Below, piece by piece: positions 1 to 6,703 of a stretch of DNA of 14,664 bases. Numbering within the stretch: position 1 is the first letter of the stretch; each line of letters begins with the position of its first letter. The notes under the pieces were generated by a model. It had not been told where the DNA came from. It saw nothing but the letters and a program-made list of their open reading frames with translations, and made no database searches. The DNA comes from Bacteroidota bacterium (GTDB lineage: Bacteria; Bacteroidota; Bacteroidia; Flavobacteriales_D; Crocinitomicaceae): positions 1-14,664 of the forward strand of contig VGMK01000030.1 of the NCBI GenBank assembly GCA_016866375.1. Direction: 5' to 3'. Made by a program: the position numbers and the translations under genes.

Positions 1-1028
1 AGGCTCCATCTCAAAGGTTTCGTTTTGAGCAGTATCTGACATATTTGACGAATGAAGGAATTTCTTATGACTTCAAACCTTTTCTATCTCAAAAGGCTTG
101 GAAATCCTTGTATGCCTCGGGAAAAACTCCTCAAAAAATAATGAGTGTTTTCATAAGCTTTTTGAAACGTTGGCTTCTGATGTTTCAGTTAGGAAAATAC
201 GATTTTGTTTTTATTCATCGTGAAGCAGCGCATATTGGTCCACCTATTTTTGAATGGATAATTGCAAAAATTTGGAGAAAAAAAATTATATATGATTTTG
301 ATGATGCGATTTGGCTCGCGAACTATAGTGAATCAAATGCTAAATTTCATAGATTAAAAGCCTATTGGAAGGTAAATTACTGTATGAAATGGGCCTACAA
401 AGTGAGTGCAGGAAATGATTATTTGGCAAAATATGCTGCGCAATTCAATAAAAATGTTGAAATTATTCCGACAACTATCGATACCTTCCATCATCATAAT
501 TTATCTACTGACTATGACCAAGAACGAGTTGTAATCGGTTGGACAGGAACCCACACGACCATGCATTATCTTGACTTTCTAGTCCCAGTAATCAAAGAAT
601 TGGAGAAGACATACACCTTTGATTTTCTGATCATTTCCAACGAGGCGCCAACCTATCATCTCAACTCTTTGAAGTTTTTGAAATGGAAAAAAGAAACTGA
701 AATTCAAGATTTGTCGAAAATTTCCATTGGAGTCATGCCATTAGAAAACGATATTTGGGCAGAAGGCAAATGCGGATTTAAAGGTCTTCAGTACATGGCC
801 TTAGGAATACCAGCACTCATGTCACCTGTCGGTGTGAACAACCAAATTATTGAACATACACAAAATGGTTATTTACTTAAGACTGAAGAAGAATGGAAAG
901 AACATCTCGCACTTCTTTTGCAAGATAAGACATTAAGAATGCAAATTGGAAAGTCCGGAAAACAAACCATTGATGAGAGGTATTCAGTATTGTCAAATCA
1001 AGAGAAATATTTAGCCCTGTTTTCATGA
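1..1028 (+). CDS. Glycosyltransferase family 4-like protein, 5' end outside the window
   Basis: Seen: an open frame runs from the left edge (first whole codon at 3) to TGA at 1026-1028. The residues before the first possible start (TTG at 45) read APSQRFRFEQYLTYL, which resembles the usual N-terminal region of Bacteroidota GT-B glycosyltransferases, so the true start lies upstream and TTG 45 is not the start. Further on come IHREA and YDFDDAIW (N-terminal lobe), GWTGTHTT at the start of the donor-binding lobe, and KCGFKGLQYMALGIP followed by SPVGVNNQII and NGYLL, which match the nucleotide-sugar-binding end of GT4 enzymes. Known: such enzymes transfer a sugar from an activated donor in lipopolysaccharide, capsule or glycolipid synthesis, at the inner face of the cytoplasmic membrane. 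Donor and acceptor cannot be told. The stop overlaps the rdgB start as ATGA, so the two are probably coupled. Confidence 0.88.
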   Translation, partial: APSQRFRFEQYLTYLTNEGISYDFKPFLSQKAWKSLYASGKTPQKIMSVFISFLKRWLLMFQLGKYDFVFIHREAAHIGPPIFEWIIAKIWRKKIIYDFDDAIWLANYSESNAKFHRLKAYWKVNYCMKWAYKVSAGNDYLAKYAAQFNKNVEIIPTTIDTFHHHNLSTDYDQERVVIGWTGTHTTMHYLDFLVPVIKELEKTYTFDFLIISNEAPTYHLNSLKFLKWKKETEIQDLSKISIGVMPLENDIWAEGKCGFKGLQYMALGIPALMSPVGVNNQIIEHTQNGYLLKTEEEWKEHLALLLQDKTLRMQIGKSGKQTIDERYSVLSNQEKYLALFS

Positions 1029-1615
1029 AAATAATCTTCGCCTCTCATAATCAAAACAAAGTGAAAGAAATTCAAAACTTACTTGGAGATGAAATACAAT
1101 TGCTTTCTTTAACTGAACTTGGTCTTGAGGAAGATATTCCAGAGACAGCCGACACAATTGAAGGGAATTCACTATTGAAAGCAAAATACATCTGGGAGAA
1201 ATACCAAATGACTTGTTTTGCGGACGACACCGGATTAGAGATTGAAGCTTTAAATGGTGAACCTGGAGTTTTCTCAGCTCGCTATGCCGGTGACAGAAAA
1301 AATGACGATGCAAACATTGATAAAGTTCTTTCTAAATTGTCAGGACATGAAAATAGAAATGCCCGCTTCAAGACCGTTATCACCCTAATTAATGAAGGTC
1401 AAGAATTTCAATTTACGGGGATTGTTAACGGAGAAATTGGATTAGAAAAAATTGGGCAAAATGGCTTTGGATATGATCCTATTTTCGTACCTGAGAAGCA
1501 AGGTAAAACATTTGCAGAAATGACTTTAAACGAGAAAAATTTATTTTCACACAGAGCGCGTGCTTTTCATCAGTTAGTTAATTTTATAACTGAATATAAA
1601 GGGATTAACTCATAA
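1025..1615 (+). CDS. rdgB: RdgB/HAM1-family XTP/dITP pyrophosphatase
   Basis: Hydrolyses non-canonical purine triphosphates (dITP, XTP, ITP) to the monophosphate and pyrophosphate, keeping deaminated bases out of DNA and RNA; cytosolic. Seen: SHNQNK at residues 7-12, the phosphate-binding motif of the family; N48 and K52 in IEGNSLLKA; FADDTGL at 65-71 with the expected catalytic Asp (D68); GEPGVFSARYAG; FGYDP at 148-152; and SHRARA at 175-180. At 196 residues it is of usual length and complete. The start ATG at 1025 overlaps the glycosyltransferase stop as ATGA and puts the first strand (MKIIFASHN) at the N-terminus, as in the family. The patatin-like gene begins three bases after the stop. 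I see no promoter of its own, so it is probably co-transcribed with the glycosyltransferase. Confidence 0.96.
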   Translation: MKIIFASHNQNKVKEIQNLLGDEIQLLSLTELGLEEDIPETADTIEGNSLLKAKYIWEKYQMTCFADDTGLEIEALNGEPGVFSARYAGDRKNDDANIDKVLSKLSGHENRNARFKTVITLINEGQEFQFTGIVNGEIGLEKIGQNGFGYDPIFVPEKQGKTFAEMTLNEKNLFSHRARAFHQLVNFITEYKGINS

Positions 1616-1618
1616 AGA

Positions 1619-2473
1619 ATGTTCGAAGGAAAACGCATTTTAATACTTGAAGGGGGCGGTTTTAAAACAAGTTTCACTGCAGGTGTTTTGGATGCATTTA
1701 CCATGTACGGTTATGATGATTACGATGTAATAGTAGCGGTTTCAGGAGGTTCGTTAGCGGGTTCTTATTTTTTGAGTAATCAATTTGGCTCTTATTTTAA
1801 TTCCATGAAAGCCTTTTGTAAAGATCCTCGATTTGTTAGTTTTTCAAAAGCATTTTCAGAAGGCCTGATGAACCTAGACTTCTTTTATGAAATTACAGAG
1901 AAAGAATTTCCCTTTGAAAAGAATAAAGCTTTAGAGGCACTACTCAGTAAATCATTTTACATCGTGCTAACTCACACAGAAAGTGGAGACACGCATTACC
2001 TACAGCCAAATCTCGAAAATTGGGTTGATATGACAATTGCAGCAAGCACTGTACCTATGATTACAAAAGGAATGCATTTTGTTGACAATATACCATATTC
2101 AGATGGTGGAATTACTGACCCAATTCCAATTAAATGGGTCATGCAGCAAAAACCTAAACATGTACTTTTAATACGTACTACGCATCAACAATTCAAACCT
2201 TCGCTTGTAAAACCTGAATATTTGGTCGCCAGAATGATTCGGGCTAATTTTAAAATTAAAAAGAGTGTTGAGAATTTTCAATTGCGCATTAAAGAATCCG
2301 TAGATTACGCAGACAAATTAGTAAAGAAAGGTATTATCGAACAACTAGCACCGGACAAAGCCTTGAACACGAATATTTTTACAAATTCTGTTGAAAGTAT
2401 CATACTCGATTACCGTCATGGTATTGAAACAGGTATCAATTACCTTCATCAATCGAAAATAAATAAAAATTAA
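1619..2473 (+). CDS. Patatin-like phospholipase family protein (YjjU-like)
   Basis: Probably a serine acyl-hydrolase acting on lipids with a Ser-Asp dyad; the substrate is unknown. Seen: the glycine-rich oxyanion segment LEGGGFKTSFTAGVLDAF near residues 10-27; the nucleophile elbow AVSGGSL with Ser42; and SDGGITDPIPI with Asp162, the dyad Asp in the DGG motif. The order and the roughly 120-residue spacing fit bacterial patatins of the YjjU type, and the 284-residue length is typical. There is no signal peptide, so it is probably cytosolic or membrane-associated. Odd: the elbow is A-V-S-G-G, with Ala40 where the GxSxG motif has its first Gly. The start ATG at 1619 lies three bases after the rdgB stop. 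The gene runs convergently into folB, and the stop TAA at 2471-2473 overlaps folB's stop. Confidence 0.9.
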   Translation: MFEGKRILILEGGGFKTSFTAGVLDAFTMYGYDDYDVIVAVSGGSLAGSYFLSNQFGSYFNSMKAFCKDPRFVSFSKAFSEGLMNLDFFYEITEKEFPFEKNKALEALLSKSFYIVLTHTESGDTHYLQPNLENWVDMTIAASTVPMITKGMHFVDNIPYSDGGITDPIPIKWVMQQKPKHVLLIRTTHQQFKPSLVKPEYLVARMIRANFKIKKSVENFQLRIKESVDYADKLVKKGIIEQLAPDKALNTNIFTNSVESIILDYRHGIETGINYLHQSKINKN

Positions 2474-2820
2474 TCTGAGAGTATTATAGATACCGCTTGC
2501 ACATCTCCATTAATCGGAGGGTTTAGCTTGGAAATTTTCACCTGGTATGCCGCTGGATGTTCTATTTCCTTGTGAAATCTATTTAAAATTCGCTGCCCTA
2601 CATGTTCCAATAATTTAGATCGAATCAGCATTTCCTCTTTAACAATTTTATGCACCTGAACGTAATCAACTGTTTGCGCTAGGTTATCAGTTAATGCCGC
2701 ATTCGAAAAATCAGTATTAATTTCTACGTCAACTAGGTAGTCGCTTCCAATTTTAGCTTCCTCTTCCAAGCATCCATGAAATGCATAAATCCTTATGCTA
2801 GAAACGAGAATTTTATGCAT
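2470..2820 (-). CDS. folB: Dihydroneopterin aldolase
   Basis: Converts 7,8-dihydroneopterin to 6-hydroxymethyl-7,8-dihydropterin and glycolaldehyde in tetrahydrofolate synthesis; cytosolic, usually an octamer. Seen, numbering from the ATG at 2820: YAFHGCLEEEAKIG (12-25) with the conserved Glu at 20/21, TVDYVQVH (50-57) with Tyr53, LLEHVGQRI (70-78), and VKISKLNPP (94-102) with Lys98. These match the Glu, Tyr and Lys of the active site. At 116 residues it has the family's usual length. The frame stays open to a Met at 2865, but that would add 15 residues with no family counterpart (inside gltX), while the start at 2820 places the first strand directly after Met. The start lies 8 bases inside the end of gltX, so translation is probably coupled and driven by the gltX promoter. 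Confidence 0.93.
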   Translation of the reverse strand: MHKILVSSIRIYAFHGCLEEEAKIGSDYLVDVEINTDFSNAALTDNLAQTVDYVQVHKIVKEEMLIRSKLLEHVGQRILNRFHKEIEHPAAYQVKISKLNPPINGDVQAVSIILSD

Positions 2821-4336
2821 GAGTGAGGCTAATAATTCGTTTGAGCCCCTCCTCCATTCTGTCAAGAACTTCTTCTTTTCCGAGGAATGATGCTATATCA
2901 AACATACCAGGACCTGCACCAACTCCAGTGATGGTAAGCCGAAACGGTAATAAAACCGCGCCTATTCCCAACTCCTTTTCAGCGAGGAAATTTTTAAAAG
3001 CACTTTCAATCGCGTCGGCGTCAAACTGGGAAAGATTCGTAACAACTTCCTTCCATTCTTGCATTATGAATGTTGTTTCCGGCTTCCATTTTTTTGCAAT
3101 GGTTTCTTCGTCAAAACGCAATGGTTTCTCCACTAGATAAGAACCATCTATCAACATGTCAGCAACGAACGTAGCACGCTCTTTCATCAAGTCACAAACA
3201 ACAGTTAGCTGTTCTTTCGAATATTTTCCTTCACACAATGTATTCAAGGTATCTACCAACTCCGAATTTGACTGTTGACGTAAATATTGTTGTTGGAACC
3301 ATTTTGTTTTATCTGGATCAAACTTAGCACCCGCTTTTGAAACTCTTTCCAAGGTAAAAACTTGAGTTAATTCATCTAAAGAGAATAATTCTTGCGCTGT
3401 GCCGGGGTTCCAACCAAGTAAAGCCAACATGTTTAAAAATGCCCCTGGAAAGTATCCCTTTTCACGATAACCGGAGTATAGCTCGCCCTCCTCTGTAACC
3501 CAATCGGTGGGAAATACTGGAAATCCTAACCTATCACCATCTCGTTTTGAGAGTTTTCCGTTACCGTCAGGTCTTAGTAAAAGTGGTAAGTGAGCAAATT
3601 CAGGAGTATCCCAACCGAACGCATCGTATAACATAACGTGCAAGGGTGCTGACGGCAACCATTCTTCCCCACGAATTACATGACTAATTTCCATGGTGTG
3701 ATCATCGACGATATTTGCCAAATGATAGGTTGGCATACCATCGCTTTTGAATAAGACTTTATCGTCAAGATTATTTGTATTTACCACAACCCAACCACGA
3801 ATCAAATCATGAAAACGAACATCGTGATTTCGTGGCATTTTCATTCGAATAACATACGGAACCTCTTCTTCTAATAAGCGTTCCACTTCAGAGGAAGGTA
3901 AGGTCAATGAATTCTTCATTGCGGTTCTTGTCACGGCATTATATTGCCAATTTGGCATTCCCATTTTTTTTGCTTGCTCTCGCATTTCTTCCAATTCCTC
4001 TGCGGTATCGAATGCGTAATATGCCTTGTCATTTTTTACCAATTCTTCCGCATAAGGACGATACATCGCTTTGCGTTCAGATTGTATATAGGGACCATAA
4101 TCGCCACCAATTCCTGGTCCTTCTGTCGGCATTATTCCACACCAATTTAATGCATCCATTATATAGTCTTGAGCGCCAGGAACAAATCTCGTTTGATCGG
4201 TATCTTCAATACGAATGATAAAGGTTCCATTATTTTTCTTCGCAAAAAGATAGTTATATAGTGCTGTTCGCACTCCCCCCATATGCAATGGTCCTGTTGG
4301 AGATGGTGCAAACCGCACGCGTACTGGCTTAGACAT
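2813..4336 (-). CDS. gltX: Glutamyl-tRNA synthetase
   Basis: Attaches glutamate to tRNA-Glu (class I synthetase, cytosolic). Seen: RVRFAPSPTGPLHMGG at residues 6-21 holds the HIGH-type signature as HMGG; RIEDTDQTR follows at about 42-50; the KMSKS-type loop is KLSKRDG at 261-267; then LLGWNPGT and a helical anticodon-binding C-terminal half. The region around YYAFDTAEELEEMRE has no Cys cluster, so this enzyme lacks the zinc site found in some GluRSs. At 507 residues it is of usual length and complete. Whether it also charges tRNA-Gln is not visible here. The start ATG at 4334-4336 is the first Met before the signature and lies 15 bases beyond the TATCTTTG promoter element. The 3' end overlaps folB by 8 bases. 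Confidence 0.97.
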   Translation of the reverse strand: MSKPVRVRFAPSPTGPLHMGGVRTALYNYLFAKKNNGTFIIRIEDTDQTRFVPGAQDYIMDALNWCGIMPTEGPGIGGDYGPYIQSERKAMYRPYAEELVKNDKAYYAFDTAEELEEMREQAKKMGMPNWQYNAVTRTAMKNSLTLPSSEVERLLEEEVPYVIRMKMPRNHDVRFHDLIRGWVVVNTNNLDDKVLFKSDGMPTYHLANIVDDHTMEISHVIRGEEWLPSAPLHVMLYDAFGWDTPEFAHLPLLLRPDGNGKLSKRDGDRLGFPVFPTDWVTEEGELYSGYREKGYFPGAFLNMLALLGWNPGTAQELFSLDELTQVFTLERVSKAGAKFDPDKTKWFQQQYLRQQSNSELVDTLNTLCEGKYSKEQLTVVCDLMKERATFVADMLIDGSYLVEKPLRFDEETIAKKWKPETTFIMQEWKEVVTNLSQFDADAIESAFKNFLAEKELGIGAVLLPFRLTITGVGAGPGMFDIASFLGKEEVLDRMEEGLKRIISLTHA

Positions 4337-4351
4337 AGGTATACTTTACCG

Positions 4352-4383
4352 CAAAGATAAGGTAATTTTAAAATTAGCTCAAA
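4352..4383 (-). promoter_or_regulatory. Bacteroidota-type promoter of gltX-folB
   Basis: Read on the minus strand, TTTG (4383-4380) is followed after 20 bases by TATCTTTG (4359-4352). This fits the Bacteroidota consensus TTTG / about 19-21 bases / TAnnTTTG, which replaces the usual -35 and -10 boxes. Fifteen bases separate its last G from the gltX ATG, so the transcript leader would be about ten bases. The upstream flank is AT-rich. The position of the transcription start is inferred. Confidence 0.7.
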
Positions 4384-4495
4384 AAGCCAAAGGGCATTTG
4401 AAAAGTTTTATTAAACAACAGTATTATTTGATAGCCCATAAAAATCTCTTTGCACCAATTACATTTGTGATTTCCATTTTCAATACTCTCATATC

Positions 4496-5446
4496 CTAGG
4501 GCTGACAAATAATTGTATCATAACTAGGAGAGAATCCAGCCCAAATCCCAACGGCATTACCGACTAAATTAGATTTTACATTCAAAGGGGAAGCAAAAGG
4601 GCTACCTTGGTTTTCGATTTGTTCTCTTCGTGTTCTAAAAAACTCATAGACTTCATATTCCATCTTTGAAAAGCGGATAACAACTAGGTCACCTTCGCGA
4701 AAATACCTTCGATATTCTTCGAGATGTGTTGTGTCTTTTCTTTTTAAGGGATTACCATAATTCAAGTTCCTAAAAGTACCATTCCAATATTTATCTCGAA
4801 GATATCCCCCATCTGGTCTTTCATAACTCTTATCAATTACTTCTCCATTGAATTGATGAATGCGCTTGACCTCCCAATAATAGGCATCGTAATTAGCTAT
4901 TGGATCTTGAAATCCTGCTTTTAGTTTTCCGTATGCTGAATTTGACAATTCCGGTTGCCACACGAGATTCGTCAACGAAATAGGATTCAATAAGGTTGTT
5001 TCTGCATAACTGTATGATCCTTTATATGAAATCGTTAAGCGGTGTGTCTTACCTACTGTACCCTTGAAGGCAGGTTGTGTTGTCGTATAGGCAACAATTG
5101 GCAAAAGTGCCGCTTCTTCGGGTTCAATTTCTAAAATTTCAGAAACGTGAGCAAGAGCTTCCATTTCGAGTTGATTCAATGGCACGGGGTTTAAAACAAC
5201 AGAATCTCCATCTACCACCATGTATACTTGAGCATCAGAAATGAAAGACGATAGGTAATTACTAATGTCTGTTGGTGCGTAGATGTTTTGAGTTAATGAG
5301 AGCAGTACAACAGGAAACTCATCCGCGAATATTCTACCTTCGACCACTACTTTTTCTTTAAACTGTGGTATTTCAGGCTGCACTTCTTTCGAACAAGACG
5401 TCAGAAAGAAGATTCCAACAACAAATGACGAAAGAATTTTTACCAT
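4496..5446 (-). CDS. DUF4249-family lipoprotein
   Basis: Function unknown. Seen: an N-terminal signal with lipobox LTSC (Cys18), followed by SKEVQPE, so the protein should be exported and lipidated. Next comes KEKVVVEGRIFADEFPVVLLS, the opening strand of DUF4249 proteins, then a beta-rich region with SDAQVYMVVDGDSV, and ending in GNAVGIWAGFSPS, also as in DUF4249 proteins. The 316 residues fit the family. In Bacteroidota such proteins are often encoded beside a TonB-dependent receptor, but none is present here; this gene closes the secA operon instead. It starts inside the phosphatase gene (7-base overlap), with a strong Shine-Dalgarno sequence before its ATG. Surface exposure is possible but not shown. 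The family call rests on recognised N- and C-terminal patterns. Confidence 0.75.
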   Translation of the reverse strand: MVKILSSFVVGIFFLTSCSKEVQPEIPQFKEKVVVEGRIFADEFPVVLLSLTQNIYAPTDISNYLSSFISDAQVYMVVDGDSVVLNPVPLNQLEMEALAHVSEILEIEPEEAALLPIVAYTTTQPAFKGTVGKTHRLTISYKGSYSYAETTLLNPISLTNLVWQPELSNSAYGKLKAGFQDPIANYDAYYWEVKRIHQFNGEVIDKSYERPDGGYLRDKYWNGTFRNLNYGNPLKRKDTTHLEEYRRYFREGDLVVIRFSKMEYEVYEFFRTRREQIENQGSPFASPLNVKSNLVGNAVGIWAGFSPSYDTIICQP

Positions 5447-5958
5447 TCAAATGCCTCCTCCATAAGCCATTTTCCTTGTAATCTTAGGGTTTGTTCGATC
5501 ACGTCACGAACACAACCGAAACCTCCCTTGCAGTGTGATTGATAATCCACCAACATTTTTACATCTGAACAAGCATCTTGAGGACAAGTGGAAACTCCAA
5601 CTTTTTTTAATACTGGTATGTCCGGAATATCGTCTCCCATGTATAGAACTTCATCTGGTGTAAGATTGAATCTCAAAATTATATCTTCAAAACAGGTGAG
5701 TTTTCGTTTCACTGATAGGTGCACCTCATTTACTCCGAGATTTAAAAGGCGGTCTTTAACTTGTTGTGAATTCCCTCCTGTTATTATAAAGATCTTGTAT
5801 CCGATTTTTGTGGCATATTGCACTGCGTAACCGTCTTTTGACTGAAGCGCTCGAATTACATCATCGTTAATCAAATAGACCTTTCCGTCGGTAAAAACAC
5901 CATCCACGTCAAATATAAATGTGGTAACTGAATTCAACTTAATTTTATAATTTTTCAT
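5440..5958 (-). CDS. kdsC: KdsC-like HAD phosphatase (3-deoxy-D-manno-octulosonate 8-phosphate phosphatase)
   Basis: Expected to remove phosphate from Kdo-8-phosphate, giving Kdo for the lipopolysaccharide inner core; cytosolic, cap-less and usually a tetramer. Seen: HAD motif I FDVDGVFTDG with Asp17 and Asp19; motif II ITGG with Thr60; a Lys in SVKRK (about 84-86) for motif III; motif IV GDDIPD (108-113); and the C-terminal GGFGCVRDVIEQ (145-156), characteristic of KdsC. At 172 residues it has the size of KdsC and lacks a cap domain. Start: ATG at 5958, overlapping the DUF2520 gene by 14 bases; its stop overlaps the lipoprotein start. No kdsA, kdsB or kdsD is in the window. Related nonulosonic or other sugar-acid phosphatases share this fold, so the substrate is inferred. 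Confidence 0.87.
   Translation of the reverse strand: MKNYKIKLNSVTTFIFDVDGVFTDGKVYLINDDVIRALQSKDGYAVQYATKIGYKIFIITGGNSQQVKDRLLNLGVNEVHLSVKRKLTCFEDIILRFNLTPDEVLYMGDDIPDIPVLKKVGVSTCPQDACSDVKMLVDYQSHCKGGFGCVRDVIEQTLRLQGKWLMEEAFEW
5454..5461 (-). promoter_or_regulatory. Shine-Dalgarno sequence for the DUF4249 lipoprotein
   Basis: GGAGGAGG on the minus strand ends 7 bases before the lipoprotein ATG at 5446-5444, at ideal spacing for pairing with the 16S rRNA tail. It lies inside the phosphatase codons for Met-Glu-Glu-Ala. None of the other starts in the window has a comparable match, and Bacteroidota in general rely little on such sites, so it may be a true site or an accident of the Glu codons. 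Confidence 0.45.
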
Positions 5959-6703
5959 CCTTGGCTAATTTTATACTCGACGAAAGCATGTTGTAAAGTT
6001 TCAAGTCTGCTTCTAAAAGGTATTTTCGGTGTGTATTCATTGTAATCTCATCATTTCTTTCCGCAGGACCCGTTTGCTGAGAAAATGGATCATTAATGTC
6101 AAATCTCTCAAATGTCTCGTTGATTAAAGCAATGTAAATAGCAGGATTGAGTTGGTATTCTTTGGCTAGATTAATGCCCTTCGCTAACAGATGATGTACA
6201 AAATTATTGAGAAAAACAGCAACTAGGTGCATCTTTTCTCTTTCAACTAGCGAAAGATGCTGCGTTTTCAACGATAATTTTTTCGTCCAGCACCTCACTT
6301 TCTCCATTGCAATTTCATCTCCATCGACAATGAAAGGAACACTCTCCAATGCAATGTCCGAATTCGAGGCGAATGTTTGAAGGGGATATAAAATAGAACA
6401 ATTTGGTCCATATATTCTGTAATCTGCCGTCGCAGCAGCTAGGGATATCCACCTTGCTTTAATTTTGGGAATGACTTCTTTAAGGGCATCATCAGATACG
6501 GCAACAATCGCCCAATCTACAGAAGAGTCATTAAAGTCATCTGATGTGTTAACAGAAAAACACAATTCAAAATCTTTGAGTTTTTTCACATTACGCCCTA
6601 TAACCGTAATGTTCACTCCTTTAGTTTTCAAAAAAAACTGGACAAAGGCCTTTGCTACCTTTCCCGTTCCAATAATGACTATGTTAGTCGGTAACAAAGC
6701 CAT
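5945..6703 (-). CDS. Rossmann-fold / DUF2520 domain protein
   Basis: Function unknown; it resembles NAD(P)-dependent dehydrogenases of the F420-NADP oxidoreductase / ketopantoate reductase kind. Seen: GTGKVA at residues 12-17, the dinucleotide-binding turn after a beta strand; VIGRN at the end of the second strand; then the helical DUF2520 part with YPLQTF (106-111), HLVAVFLNNFVHHL (159-172), LINET (193-197) and QTGPAERND (210-218). The 252 residues are normal for the family. Odd: where I expect an HTSG-like loop about 20 residues before YPLQTF, this protein reads SLAAATADYR. The start ATG at 6703 shares its A with the secA stop (TAATG), and the end overlaps the phosphatase gene by 14 bases. 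The tight link to a Kdo phosphatase suggests, but does not prove, a role in envelope sugar or cofactor metabolism. Confidence 0.88.
   Translation of the reverse strand: MALLPTNIVIIGTGKVAKAFVQFFLKTKGVNITVIGRNVKKLKDFELCFSVNTSDDFNDSSVDWAIVAVSDDALKEVIPKIKARWISLAAATADYRIYGPNCSILYPLQTFASNSDIALESVPFIVDGDEIAMEKVRCWTKKLSLKTQHLSLVEREKMHLVAVFLNNFVHHLLAKGINLAKEYQLNPAIYIALINETFERFDINDPFSQQTGPAERNDEITMNTHRKYLLEADLKLYNMLSSSIKLAKDEKL

Noticed and set aside
1023..1313. Open frame of 96 codons on the minus strand opposite rdgB
   Set aside because: Antisense to the most conserved part of rdgB, with a Cys/His/Leu-rich composition typical of an antisense frame.
2505..2522. CTCC...GGAG hairpin within the folB 3' coding region as a bidirectional terminator
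   Set aside because: The stem is only four base pairs and no clear T-run follows on either strand.
2821..2865. Upstream extension of folB by 15 codons
   Set aside because: It lies inside the end of gltX and adds residues without a match in dihydroneopterin aldolases; the ATG at 2820 fits the family's N-terminus.
4460..4467. TACATTTG on the plus strand, matching TAnnTTTG
   Set aside because: It points into the 3' end of the DUF4249 gene in antisense, with no plus-strand gene downstream, so it is most likely chance.
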